Below, in pieces: positions 8,003 through 16,529 of a stretch of 48,901 nucleotides of DNA. The stretch comes from a virus. The notes beneath the pieces are model-generated. The model saw nothing but the letters and a program-made list of their open reading frames with translations, had not been told where the DNA came from and did not search any database. The stretch is from positions 1 through 48,901 of the IMG/VR virus record IMGVR_UViG_3300033182_000984. One strand, given 5' to 3'. The translations under genes were made by a program, and so were the position numbers. Numbering within the stretch: position 1 is the first letter of the stretch; the number at the start of each line of letters is the position of its first letter.

Positions 8003-11000
8003 TACGAACGCTCCCTAGCGTCACGATTCGCCTGCCTGATGCGCTCCATCACCATCGTGGCGACCTGCTGTTCGTTCATGCCTTCGGAGGCGTACACGTT
8101 GATCGTGTAACTGTCGTTGCTGGACGAACCTCCAGCCATGGCCATTCCGCCCCCGACAAGGCTTGGGGTTGCGGTGTCGCCGACCGGTCCGCCCTGCGGG
8201 GGGACGACATGCAGGTGGCGGCTTCCGCCTGCGCCATGGAAATCGGCGTATCCACCGGAGGCAAGAATGAGAGACTTGTAGCCACCCAAGTTTTGGCCGA
8301 TCAGATCGTAGGCTCGACCGGCGGCGTGATCTGACATGCCGGAGCCGAGACCGCTCGTGCGGAATGCTGATGTGACGGTACGCCGTCCTGACAGCATCAT
8401 GTCAAACTTGCGGTGCGATGACATAGTGTCAACAAGGTTTCGACGTGGCGAGAATGTGTCGCCACTGTCACCCTTCACGGCGTCAACTAGCGCATTAATA
8501 TTCTCGTTGAACGTGATCATTGCGTCTTCAAGCGGTTGGAAGGCTTCTCCGACGCCTTGAACAATTTCATCAGGCAATGCGTCTAAGAAACGATCATTTT
8601 CGCTTTGCTGAACAGTTATTTGAGTGCCGAACGTCGTCTCAAACGCCTGCTCCATGCCCAACGCTTCAAGGAAACCCTGCGCACCCTGCATTCCAAAAAG
8701 GTTCAGAGCCGCCGCACTAAAACCTTCCGGAGAAATATTTCCGGCATTCCATTGCCCTTGAAGTGCCCGCAACCCGGCTTGAGCCAAACCGGTCGTTTCA
8801 GCAAGCGCACGTCGAACAAACTCAGGATCTTGATCCCTCATCAGCGAGGCGGCTGCCGCCTGAGAGAAAGAACCAAGATTCGGCCCAAACTGAGGCATCC
8901 GACCAGCAGCGAGCTCTGCCGCAAGGTAAGCAAACTGCTCGGAGTCATAACCTTGCTCTGCGCCCATCCTGCCGATCGCTTCCATCATCTGGGAACGGTT
9001 GACGTTGTAACCCTGCTCCGCCATGATGGAGACGGCGTTGTCAGTCAACTGGGTAACCAAACCAGCCGTGGACTCCGCCATGAAGTCATCCCAGAAGCCG
9101 TACTTGAAGAAGTCGCTTTGGGTGCCTTCTAGCGAGCCACCCGCTTGGAACTGAAGTCCCGGTGCGCCAGAGCTACCGATGTTGCGAGTCAACGACAAAT
9201 AGGTGCGAAGCGCATCACCGCCAGTGGCAATGCTGGTCTGGGTGATGATGTCCTGCATGAAGCGAGCCGTGTCCTCCGCCGTCTGCTCGCCCGTCTTTAC
9301 CAACTCCACATAGTTCTGCTGAGCCTCGGTGATCGCCTGTGGCGCCAAGACTTTTTGTAGCGCTGTCTCCATGTTGGCGGTCGCATCAGCAAACACGCCG
9401 TTCATCGCAGCGTCAAAATCGGTGCCGAACTTGCCGACAGCGATACCCATCTCAGTAATCAACTCGGTCACCGTCATCAGGTTTGAACTGAGATCAATGT
9501 CCAATGACTGGGCCAACGCAATGAGTTCGTCATCGGTGCGACCACTAATCCGAGCGAGATCTGCCAGATTTCGATCAAACTGATCAATCGCTGGGTTCAG
9601 TTCTTCCATAATTTTGGCCTTCTCTTCAAGGCCGGCTTGGTATATCTCTTCCTGATTGTTCGTGGTGTTAGCAAACTTGATTAGTTCTGCTTCATATTCG
9701 TCACGCAATCGTTTGGCTTCGTCAATGCCGCCCGCCTGCAACGCACTCTTAATGCCGTCACCATAAATTTCAGCGAACTTACGTCCGTTATCTTTCGAAG
9801 CGTTCTTCACCTTGTTGCTGTTGACGAAACCCACCACTCCGCCAATAACGAGACCGGCAGCGGCACCAATAGCGGTACCGACACCGGGCAGGATTGAGCC
9901 GACCATCGCACCGGTCACCGCCCCAGCGAGCGCACCGCCAGCAGCCGTCCCAGCTGTGCTCCAGCCGTTCTCTGCCATTTTTCTGGTGAGTATGTCTGTG
10001 CCAACAAGTCCGGCGCCGGCGATAGCACCCGCAGCGCCGAGCCGCATCATTCCGGGGGCGGCAGCCCCAACGCTCGCCGCGCGTTGCGCTAAAGCACCTC
10101 TCAGGAACGGCGAAGCAACAATGCCCATGCCGGCGCCCTGAACAATATTGCCGGTTGTCCCTCCGATCATTCCACCCAAACCAGCAACACCGGCTCCCGC
10201 GGCCATGGCGCCAACACCCGCCATGACCGGTACGCGCCCGATTGCACCTCGAGCGCCTTTACCTGCTCTACCGGGAAGCAGGCCACCCGCCAGCATCAAA
10301 CCAATAATTGACGAGACGCTTCCAGGGATCGCTCGGAGCACGCTCAAAAGTTCGGTGAAACCGTGAACGAGGCTGGTGATGCCACCCAAGATTGCGTTGA
10401 TCGCTGGCAACGCATCAAAGAACACTTTACGGATTTCGCCGAACAAGTTGAAGATCTCCGCAATGAGATCACCAAGGCGGCGTCCAAATTCTTGGAACGC
10501 TTCATTATTTTCATCAATTAGTTCGGCAAGGCTTCGGAAGTTATCTCCAACACCAGAACCGATCGCACGAAGGATTGTGCCGAGGAACTCGTTGACCCGA
10601 GAGGATGTCTCGGAAAACTTTTTCAAACCTTGAGAGAAAATCTGGAAATACTTGCCGAACCAGTTCGTCATCCGACCCCATTTGTCAACGAAACGGTCAA
10701 GGAATTCGTCGGTGCGTGGAAGCCACTCGTTGATCAGTGTCGCAAGGAACCCTGTCAGTTTTTCAAACGCTCCGACCATGAAGTCAATGAAGTTGCCGCG
10801 CGCAAAGTTTGACAGGCTTCCGCTGATTTCAATAACGAATCGTCGGATCGTATTTCGAATTTGGTGAAACGCTTCTTGAACTGGACCAATGAATGTCTGT
10901 CCGATGTCAGCAAAAATCGTCTGCATTTCTGTGGCGAACGCCTTCAACTGGCCCATCAACGTGCCACGAACATTGCCTGATGTGCCCGACACACCTGCGG

Positions 11001-11955
11001 CTTCTGCCAGTTCACCGCTGGCAAACATCTTCAACAACTCTTCGTTAGTTTTTCCGCCAGTCTTCAAGACCTCTTTGAACGCCTTCTCAAACTGTGGTCC
11101 GAGTTCACCGGCTGCTGTAAGCACCTCTTCACCGCCAGCAGCTTTACCGGCTTGAAGCAACGACACTAGGTTCGCGGCGGCCGCCAAACCCTTCTCCATG
11201 TCACCGGAAGCCACAGCGAAGTCGGCGAGTCCTCGCAACGATTGAACTGTCGTGCCGGTAACCCGAGCGTTCTTGGAAGCAGCCGAGAACGCTCCGGTCA
11301 AACTCTGCAAACCGAACGTGGCCAGCGTCGCATCGGTCTGCATCATGCGAAGCGCACGGCTAGATGAACGGAAATCGCCACCGTAGTTTGCCGACGCTTG
11401 AGCAGCGGCGAACTGGCGTTGCGCCTGCGTGAAGAGTGCGACTGCCGTGAAAATACCTGCCGCAGCATTGGCCGCCGCAATACCGAGAGCGTTGACGGTT
11501 GCCGTCCATGCTCGTGACAGCGCCTGCCCAGTGCGCAACAGCAAGTTCACCGATGACAGCGCAGCGATCAAACCGATCGTTTCTAGGGCGGCACCCTTGA
11601 TGGCCAACGAGAACACTTTGCTAAAAATGTTGCCTGTGCGACGAGCATTCCTGCCCAATCGGTTCATCCGATCGTCACTGTCCTTGAGGCGCTTATTTAG
11701 CCTCTTGGTTCTGTCGTCGGAGTCCTTAGTTTTCTTGCCGTGATCGTCAAGATCATCGTTGAAGTCACGCAGTTTTCGGCCACTTTTATCCAGCCGATCA
11801 TCAAAGTCTTTGTGGGCATCGGCGAGGTCACGGAAACGCTTTTCGCATGCATCTGCTTGGGCACACAGGGCTGCGAGGCGACGTTGAACCTTATCAATTT
11901 CTTTAGTGTCAGCATTTACACGGATGCGTATTGTGACATTTTCATTGTCTGCCAT
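8002..11955 (-). CDS. Tape measure protein with C-terminal M15-type peptidase motif
   Basis: 1317 aa. The N-terminus (residues 1-110) is a heptad-rich, highly charged coiled coil; hydrophobic Gly/Ala-rich spans lie around 540-720, with helical regions on both sides, as in tape measures. Near the C-terminus a segment matches zinc D,D-carboxypeptidase/L-Ala-D-Glu peptidase family M15: SDHAAGRAYDL with ligands H1210 and D1217, then RHLHVV with H1247/H1249. Such built-in peptidoglycan hydrolases help the tail penetrate the cell wall. By the common rule of about 1.5 angstroms per residue the tail would be up to roughly 190 nm, less if the peptidase does not span the tube. It follows the frameshifted chaperone gene. 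Confidence 0.92.
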   Translation of the reverse strand: MADNENVTIRIRVNADTKEIDKVQRRLAALCAQADACEKRFRDLADAHKDFDDRLDKSGRKLRDFNDDLDDHGKKTKDSDDRTKRLNKRLKDSDDRMNRLGRNARRTGNIFSKVFSLAIKGAALETIGLIAALSSVNLLLRTGQALSRAWTATVNALGIAAANAAAGIFTAVALFTQAQRQFAAAQASANYGGDFRSSSRALRMMQTDATLATFGLQSLTGAFSAASKNARVTGTTVQSLRGLADFAVASGDMEKGLAAAANLVSLLQAGKAAGGEEVLTAAGELGPQFEKAFKEVLKTGGKTNEELLKMFASGELAEAAGVSGTSGNVRGTLMGQLKAFATEMQTIFADIGQTFIGPVQEAFHQIRNTIRRFVIEISGSLSNFARGNFIDFMVGAFEKLTGFLATLINEWLPRTDEFLDRFVDKWGRMTNWFGKYFQIFSQGLKKFSETSSRVNEFLGTILRAIGSGVGDNFRSLAELIDENNEAFQEFGRRLGDLIAEIFNLFGEIRKVFFDALPAINAILGGITSLVHGFTELLSVLRAIPGSVSSIIGLMLAGGLLPGRAGKGARGAIGRVPVMAGVGAMAAGAGVAGLGGMIGGTTGNIVQGAGMGIVASPFLRGALAQRAASVGAAAPGMMRLGAAGAIAGAGLVGTDILTRKMAENGWSTAGTAAGGALAGAVTGAMVGSILPGVGTAIGAAAGLVIGGVVGFVNSNKVKNASKDNGRKFAEIYGDGIKSALQAGGIDEAKRLRDEYEAELIKFANTTNNQEEIYQAGLEEKAKIMEELNPAIDQFDRNLADLARISGRTDDELIALAQSLDIDLSSNLMTVTELITEMGIAVGKFGTDFDAAMNGVFADATANMETALQKVLAPQAITEAQQNYVELVKTGEQTAEDTARFMQDIITQTSIATGGDALRTYLSLTRNIGSSGAPGLQFQAGGSLEGTQSDFFKYGFWDDFMAESTAGLVTQLTDNAVSIMAEQGYNVNRSQMMEAIGRMGAEQGYDSEQFAYLAAELAAGRMPQFGPNLGSFSQAAAASLMRDQDPEFVRRALAETTGLAQAGLRALQGQWNAGNISPEGFSAAALNLFGMQGAQGFLEALGMEQAFETTFGTQITVQQSENDRFLDALPDEIVQGVGEAFQPLEDAMITFNENINALVDAVKGDSGDTFSPRRNLVDTMSSHRKFDMMLSGRRTVTSAFRTSGLGSGMSDHAAGRAYDLIGQNLGGYKSLILASGGYADFHGAGGSRHLHVVPPQGGPVGDTATPSLVGGGMAMAGGSSSNDSYTINVYASEGMNEQQVATMVMERIRQANRDARERS

Positions 11956-11985
11956 GCACAGACCCCGAGCTCGCTAACAGCGGTT

Positions 11986-12183
11986 TTAGCCGCGTTTCTT
12001 CTCCGCCTCGCGCTTTTGATCCTCGCGATCTTTCTCAATAACTTTAGCACAGGCTATACGGATGAACCATTCAGTTTCCGTGCTATTGAGAATGGCTATC
12101 GGGTCAGTGCCCCATAACTCGCCTAGGCGTGCGGCTGTCTGAACTCGGGGATCAGACGCTATTTCTCCTAGGACTTCGTCGTA
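11986..12183 (-). CDS. -1 frameshift extension of the tail assembly chaperone (T part)
   Basis: An open frame of 65 sense codons ending at TAA (11988-11986) directly before the tape measure. It contains no ATG, GTG or TTG before its conserved part, so it cannot be started independently. It lies in the -1 frame relative to the upstream chaperone gene and overlaps its end; the slip must occur between the -1-frame stop at 12198-12196 and the 0-frame stop at 12170-12168. The peptide (ELWGTDPIAILNSTETEWF, then a charged helix KDREDQKREAEKKRG) looks like the T domain of gpGT-type chaperones, which bind the tape measure while the tube assembles. The product would be about 237 aa. Confidence 0.75.
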   Translation of the reverse strand, partial: YDEVLGEIASDPRVQTAARLGELWGTDPIAILNSTETEWFIRIACAKVIEKDREDQKREAEKKRG

Positions 12184-12198
12184 GGGTCCACGATATCA
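12168..12198 (-). promoter_or_regulatory. Programmed -1 frameshift window
   Basis: The region between the last stop of the -1 frame and the stop of the 0 frame. The most likely slip site is at GAC CCT (12188-12183), where the proline tRNA on CCT can re-pair with CCC after moving back one base. A canonical X-XXY-YYZ heptamer is not present, so the exact slip codon is uncertain. No strong downstream pseudoknot was recognised by eye. Confidence 0.5.
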
Positions 12199-12698
12199 AC
12201 CGAATCTCCATATCCGGCAGCATCAAGGATCGCCAGAGCCGCAGCCTCAACATGCGGATCAATGCCAAAAAACGCAAGAACACAGTCAGGAATCGGTCGA
12301 GTCGTGTTCGTCAAACGCAGAATCTCATCAGATCCAAACGTAAACGGCACACCGTCATCGTCAACAGCAGGCTCACCGTTGACAGAAATACCGATCGTCG
12401 TGTGACCGACCACCGTAGCCGCAAACTTCGTGGCATCCATGCCGCTCTTGGTGTCCTCACCGGCCTGCTTACGCCAAGAACGCATCTGATGCTGGGTGAT
12501 GTTCGGAGAAACCTCAATAGTCAAACCTGGGCGCTCCGGAACCTCAATAAACACGCTGGCCCGCTCCACCTTCTTAGAAAGCGTGGCCTGCAACTGCTCA
12601 AGCACAGTCGGCTCCTTGACGTTCTGCAACTTTGACGCAGCCGGACGAGCAGGCGCCTTGGCCTCAGTGTCCTCAGGGGTTGAAGTGTCTTCACTCAT
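12168..12698 (-). CDS. Tail assembly chaperone (G part)
   Basis: 176 aa. The N-terminal 50 residues are a Pro/Ala/Glu-rich flexible segment; the rest is a compact acidic domain (VFIEVPERPGLTIEV, 'HTTIGISVNGEPAVDDDG', 'IPDCVLAFFGIDPHVEAAAL'). Position between tube and tape measure genes, small size and the start-less -1 frame after it identify it as the gpG-type chaperone. Both forms are expected to coat the tape measure during tail assembly and to be absent from the virion. A weak terminator stands between it and the tube gene, which may lower its expression. Confidence 0.82.
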   Translation of the reverse strand: MSEDTSTPEDTEAKAPARPAASKLQNVKEPTVLEQLQATLSKKVERASVFIEVPERPGLTIEVSPNITQHQMRSWRKQAGEDTKSGMDATKFAATVVGHTTIGISVNGEPAVDDDGVPFTFGSDEILRLTNTTRPIPDCVLAFFGIDPHVEAAALAILDAAGYGDSVDIVDPTTKS

Positions 12699-12718
12699 AA
12701 AGCGAACCCTAGCATGAC

Positions 12719-12741
12719 AAAAGGGGCGCCAGCGGCACCCC
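12719..12741 (-). terminator. Terminator / attenuator after the tail tube gene
   Basis: On the minus strand an 8-bp stem (12734-12741 with 12723-12730, one G-U pair) with a three-base loop is followed by TTTTG. It sits 28 bases after the tube stop. A short U-run suggests partial read-through, consistent with high sheath/tube and lower chaperone/tape-measure expression. Confidence 0.65.
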
Positions 12742-12769
12742 CTCAGTCAGTTTAGGTTGCTTTGTTTTG

Positions 12770-13225
12770 TCAGGCGACGGTCTGAACGCTGAAGGTCAGC
12801 GAGTACGTCGCAGGCGCCCCTGAAGCGGCGTCACCCTCAGGCTCGGTGAGACCGACCATGAGGCACATCGGGTACTTGCGGGTACCCTGCGGGTTCTTGA
12901 TGTCACAGTTGAACTCCTCAATCGTGACGTCATAGTACGCGCGGCCAACGAGCTGACGGGCCGACTTCAGGAAGTCACCATCAACATCCTTGTCGTAGTG
13001 GCGGGTGAGCGTGATGTCACCGATCTCAGCAGGTGCGCACAGCACCTCTGGGAACAACTTGCCACCGATGTAGATCTTCTCAACCGAAGCCGTGATCTCA
13101 CCACCGGACACCTGAGCGAAGTACGAGAAGTTGCCGTCGTTGCCGACCTGAGGAGGGGTCTCAACGTTCCCCGTTGAAGACGGGGTGATGGAAGCAACAA
13201 TCTGCCTCTGAGCCAACTTTGCCAT
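12770..13225 (-). CDS. Tail tube protein
   Basis: 151 aa, the usual size of a contractile-tail tube subunit. It is beta-rich: 'FSYFAQVSGGEITASVEKIYIGGKLFPEVL' spans the first strands (here quoted in meaning, residues about 33-62), then 'GDITLTRHYDKDVDGDFLK', 'YYDVTIEEFNCD' and a closing strand 'ATYSLTFSVQTVA'. The 'GDITLTR.yd' element is common in gp19/FII-like tube proteins. It follows the sheath gene by 12 bases with GGGAG before its ATG and is followed by an attenuator, fitting a protein needed in many copies. Confidence 0.85.
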   Translation of the reverse strand: MAKLAQRQIVASITPSSTGNVETPPQVGNDGNFSYFAQVSGGEITASVEKIYIGGKLFPEVLCAPAEIGDITLTRHYDKDVDGDFLKSARQLVGRAYYDVTIEEFNCDIKNPQGTRKYPMCLMVGLTEPEGDAASGAPATYSLTFSVQTVA

Positions 13226-13237
13226 TTTTTAACTCCC

Positions 13238-14698
13238 TCAGACTACCGATGCGGTGAGGTTGGACTTGGTGACATCAACTTGGATCTGATCGCTAGTGGA
13301 CGACACGCGGATGCCGACCTTCGCCTTGACCAGACCGCCCGCCAACTGGGTGAGCGGGTTGATGGCGTCGTTGACCTGCACTGAGTAGCCGTAGTCAATA
13401 CGGCGTCCAGTGGTGTCAAACGCTTCGTAAAGGCCGCCAGCGATGCGGATTGGCTCCAGCATGTTGACGAGGCGGGCCTCCACCTTGGAGAACAGCGACG
13501 AACGGCCGTCAATCGGAGCGAAGATGAGATCCTCAAGCACCGTCTTGGCACGATCCACCACGTAGTTCAACATCTCCCGAGCAGTGGTGAACCTGTAGTT
13601 GTCCTCATCGCTAGACAGCGAGCGAGCACCGTAGACGCGCACTCGACCGTTGATGACGCGAAGGGCGTTCACCTTATTGTCGTCAAGGTCGTCGCCGGTT
13701 TCCGAGTTCACCGAAGCCGACAGGCCGGTAATGAACTTGGACTCCGAGATCGCTCCGGCGTAAGCCGCCCACGAACCGACGGTGTTGTGAGCAACCGCAC
13801 GCTTAGCCGCCACATAACCCTCAGGCGAAATCGTGAGGGTGGTGCCGGCGTCGTTCACCATCTTGACGTACGGGAAGAAGTACGCGGCGTACTCAGCATT
13901 GTCAGCCGAGGTGACATCCGCAGCATACGACTTAGCGGTGGTAGCGGAGTCCGACGACTCACCGGCAAGAAGGGCGAACCTGTTGTTAGCCGCAGCATGC
14001 GCCACAAGAGCCGCATGGATCTGACCGACGTCAGAGAAACTGCCGTCGTTCGGAATCGCAACAGAACCCGGTCCGAGATCGTCAGTGAACTCGGAGGTCA
14101 GAGCCGACGTGTAGTCGGTATCTACAATGTTGCCCTCGTCGGCGTCACCAGCGCTGAACGCAGCCTTAGTGAACACAGCCAGAGTGTCGGCACCGGCTGT
14201 CGCCGAAGCGTAGTTCTGCGCAATCGTGGAGGCGTTGATCTTCTGAACGGCGGTGGCAACGTTCGCAACCTCGCCGGTTGAGTACACAATTGAGTCATCA
14301 AGGTAGAACCTGACGTTGAATCCCGATCCAAGAGCGACAACTTCGGCATCCAGATTGGACGACCATGAACCCTGCCCAATAGCGGTGAGAGTCATGGCGG
14401 TTCCGGCAGTGCCACCGGTGACATCAAGCGTGCCGAACGTGGCGCTCGGTCCAACCACTCGGGAGACGTACACCTGAGCGCCGCCCTCCTCAAAGAAAGT
14501 CTGAACCTGCTGATGGATCGCACCGCTGGCGATGTAATCGCCATAGATGGTCTCGTAATCGGCAAGACTGCCAACCAGCTTGGCGGTGCCCTCAGGGCCA
14601 CGCTCCGTACGGCCCACGACAAAAAGGGTGGCCGTCGGGTTCTGGTTGACGGTAGACGGTCCTGAGCGAACCGAAGTGTTTACGACGATACCGGGCAT
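13238..14698 (-). CDS. Tail sheath protein
   Basis: 486 aa. It begins MPGIVVNTSVRSGPST, followed by 'ATLFVVGRTERGPEGTAKLV', 'SLADYETIYGDY' and 'VQTFFEEGGAQVYVSRVVG', the characteristic N-terminal domain of phage sheath proteins. The C-terminus (about 375-480) has the conserved 'TAREMLNYVVDRAKTVLEDLIFAPID' helix and closing strands that link neighbouring subunits by strand exchange. The start has a strong GGAGGGA ribosome site, and a -10-like TATACT lies about 50 bases upstream. It forms the contractile outer tail. Confidence 0.93.
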   Translation of the reverse strand: MPGIVVNTSVRSGPSTVNQNPTATLFVVGRTERGPEGTAKLVGSLADYETIYGDYIASGAIHQQVQTFFEEGGAQVYVSRVVGPSATFGTLDVTGGTAGTAMTLTAIGQGSWSSNLDAEVVALGSGFNVRFYLDDSIVYSTGEVANVATAVQKINASTIAQNYASATAGADTLAVFTKAAFSAGDADEGNIVDTDYTSALTSEFTDDLGPGSVAIPNDGSFSDVGQIHAALVAHAAANNRFALLAGESSDSATTAKSYAADVTSADNAEYAAYFFPYVKMVNDAGTTLTISPEGYVAAKRAVAHNTVGSWAAYAGAISESKFITGLSASVNSETGDDLDDNKVNALRVINGRVRVYGARSLSSDEDNYRFTTAREMLNYVVDRAKTVLEDLIFAPIDGRSSLFSKVEARLVNMLEPIRIAGGLYEAFDTTGRRIDYGYSVQVNDAINPLTQLAGGLVKAKVGIRVSSTSDQIQVDVTKSNLTASVV

Positions 14699-14745
14699 TT
14701 GGATTCCCTCCGCGCTCTTGCGAGAGTTCTCGTGTTACTGATACG

Positions 14746-14782
14746 AGTATACCTAAGAACCCTCGCTAGTTTAGGAACTAGC
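14746..14782 (-). promoter_or_regulatory. Candidate late promoter with palindrome upstream of the sheath gene
   Basis: On the minus strand TATACT (14751-14746) lies about 50 bases before the sheath start. There is no -35 consensus; instead a perfect 7-bp inverted repeat (GCTAGTT/AACTAGC, 14765-14771 and 14776-14782) sits where the -35 element would be. This could be a binding site for a phage activator or sigma factor, or the repeat may merely end the connector operon. Confidence 0.45.
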
Positions 14783-14810
14783 CCCTACTTGGCTCTCGTT
14801 ACTCAACGGT

Positions 14811-15410
14811 TTATGATAAATCTTTAAGCAGCGGTTCCAGTGGATTAACCTCAGTCTGGATTTCGTCGGCTGAATCAGCAATATCCACCGAGGTAACCAC
14901 TTCTTGAATTCGCAGGTTGTAAGCCAAATACGCACCCGCCAACATGCGCTCACCTTTGATCTGCGTCAAATCAGAATACTCTTCACGAATCGTGGACTCA
15001 TCAATAAAAACTTCCAAATTATTTGGTTGCGCATAAAGGTTCAAACAGGGATCATCCAAAATGGCCGAACGAATCACCGTCGTAAGCCGATCCCGCTTGG
15101 CCGTGCACTGCTCAGAATCATCATCTTTGACCCAGATATATGTACGCATGGAGTACTCCACGAAATACATCGGATCCATCCTTCGTGTGTAATCCTCACG
15201 AGTGATGGAGTTCATTGAAATCGCAACCGTGATCAGTGTCGGCCAGCGATCAAGAGCAATCGGCTCATACACCAAATACCGGACTGGGTCCGGAAGATTC
15301 TCGTCGTCCAGATTCCACTCATTCCGGTACTTCAACAGTCGAGCCGGGAGATCATCTCGGAGATAGTCGTTGACGAAATTTTTCGCTTTGTACGCGCCTT
15401 GCATTGTCAC
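14811..15410 (-). CDS. Tail terminator / neck protein
   Basis: 199 aa, soluble, alpha/beta. 'VNDYLRDDLPARLLKYRNEW' and 'RWPTLITVAISMNSI' are followed by 'YSMRTYIWVKDDD' and 'RDRLTTVIRSAILDDP', the usual layout of minor tail terminators that cap the tube and contact the head (helix, strand, strand, helix). It overlaps the tail-completion gene as ATGA and stands between connectors and sheath, the expected place. Sequence similarity alone is not enough for a firm family name. Confidence 0.55.
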   Translation of the reverse strand: MTMQGAYKAKNFVNDYLRDDLPARLLKYRNEWNLDDENLPDPVRYLVYEPIALDRWPTLITVAISMNSITREDYTRRMDPMYFVEYSMRTYIWVKDDDSEQCTAKRDRLTTVIRSAILDDPCLNLYAQPNNLEVFIDESTIREEYSDLTQIKGERMLAGAYLAYNLRIQEVVTSVDIADSADEIQTEVNPLEPLLKDLS

Positions 15411-15835
15411 GGCAGATCACCATCCACGACCCATCGGCCGGCTTTCTTTGCCGCTTCCTGCGAGAAACCTGTCGGATCAAACACGATCTTTCTTGCAGCC
15501 ATCTTTGACGTTCCATACTGATGGAACTTGGCGTACTCCACGTCCGTGCCGAATTGAGCCATGGTCGGCGTAATGACGTTCGGGTTACCTATGAGATTCG
15601 TAAGGCTGTTGAACAGCTTTCCGGTGCGACGCATAATCGGCCAGCCGTACTCACGCTTACGGGGATCCCATCCGCCAACTGGCAGACCGCCAGTCGTGAA
15701 GTTTTCAGCGTTGGCTCGTTCCAGTTCGCCTCTCGCCCAACGGAACACAGGCGTGAATGTCTGCGCTCGAGCGTCCATCGCCTGAAGTCGAGCGATCACC
15801 TTGGTGGCGTCGCAATCAATATCAACTCGGATCAT
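15407..15835 (-). CDS. Tail completion / virion morphogenesis protein (gpS/gp10-like)
   Basis: 142 aa. The C-terminal pattern 'YAKFHQYGTSKMAARKIVF' is the signature of the phage virion morphogenesis/HK97 gp10-like family ('.hqyG......paR.fl'). The N-terminal helix and the central 'GGWDPRKREYGWPIMRRTGKL' segment also fit (family members commonly have 'l..tG.L..si'). Such proteins join the completed tail to the head. It overlaps its neighbours by TAATG and ATGA. Confidence 0.8.
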   Translation of the reverse strand: MIRVDIDCDATKVIARLQAMDARAQTFTPVFRWARGELERANAENFTTGGLPVGGWDPRKREYGWPIMRRTGKLFNSLTNLIGNPNVITPTMAQFGTDVEYAKFHQYGTSKMAARKIVFDPTGFSQEAAKKAGRWVVDGDLP

Positions 15836-16464
15836 TACGACACCCGGACGCGCCGGTAGCGACGCAACGACTGGATCTCTTCCGGAGTAAAGCCAGTGGT
15901 GAGCGGCGCCACGTTCCGAGTCTCCAAGTCTTTAATACCGACAACATCGTCGTGCATGTTCTGCATCTCACGCGTTGCGGCTCGCAGAATCAGCAATTTG
16001 AAGAACGGGATATTGGTGCCATCAAGACCCGCCGTGTACGTGATCGTCAGCGTGTCATTCAGGAACGTGCGGTAAATATCGACGCCATATTTCTGAACAA
16101 CAAAGTCGGTTCCCTCCACCAGCGTCTTGGAGTCGGCGCCGGGTTCCGGACCTGTTGCCGTCAGCGAAGTGACTGACGAGACGGGCGAGTTGTTCAGATA
16201 CAGGGTGTACGGAGGCTGAATGAACGAAGTCGTGTTGCCGGTCGTGTCCAGCGAGTAGTCGTAAAAGAACGACGAAGTCGGCATTCCGACAGCGGTGTAA
16301 TCAACTTTGTACACCTCAGTGAAGGATTGCGACTCCACTGGCCGACGAAGGAGCGCTTCCATTTCGCCCTGCAATCCGGCCAGCACAAAGTCTGCGGCAT
16401 GCGACTGCCGGTTCGTGAACTTGATGTCCATGTAACGCTCAAGGTCAATTTTCTCAACCAGCAT
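15835..16464 (-). CDS. Head-tail connector protein (gp6-like adaptor)
   Basis: 209 aa from the ATG at 16464, which has GAGGT five bases upstream; the longer frame begins with a TTG at 16482 and is less likely. Helices at both ends surround a beta-rich insert (TLYLNNSPVSSVTSLTA, 'DFVVQKYGVDIYRTFLNDTL', 'TITYTAGLDG'), the pattern of adaptor proteins of the gp6/gp15 connector type, in which the insert has a 'P...i.sv' strand. The helix 'KLLILRAATREMQNMHDD' and the C-terminal basic tail fit contact with portal and terminator. It opens the connector-tail operon. Confidence 0.65.
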   Translation of the reverse strand: MLVEKIDLERYMDIKFTNRQSHAADFVLAGLQGEMEALLRRPVESQSFTEVYKVDYTAVGMPTSSFFYDYSLDTTGNTTSFIQPPYTLYLNNSPVSSVTSLTATGPEPGADSKTLVEGTDFVVQKYGVDIYRTFLNDTLTITYTAGLDGTNIPFFKLLILRAATREMQNMHDDVVGIKDLETRNVAPLTTGFTPEEIQSLRRYRRVRVS

Positions 16465-16483
16465 CGGAAACCTCACTTGCAAG

Positions 16484-16516
16484 TGGCGCTTACATGATTT
16501 TAGATTATTAGCGCCA
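16484..16516 (-). promoter_or_regulatory. Inverted repeat upstream of the connector operon
   Basis: TGGCGCT and AGCGCCA (16484-16490 and 16510-16516) flank 19 AT-rich bases. It lies between the glycosyltransferase stop and the connector start. -10-like hexamers occur in the spacer, so it may be an operator over a promoter; a role as an mRNA hairpin is also possible. Confidence 0.35.
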
Positions 16517-16529
16517 TGTGGAGGTTCAC

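Noticed and set aside
9812-10141. Plus-strand Pro/Ala-rich frame inside the tape measure gene
   Set aside because: A mirror of the Gly/Ala-rich hydrophobic span of the tape measure; composition-driven, no start signal.
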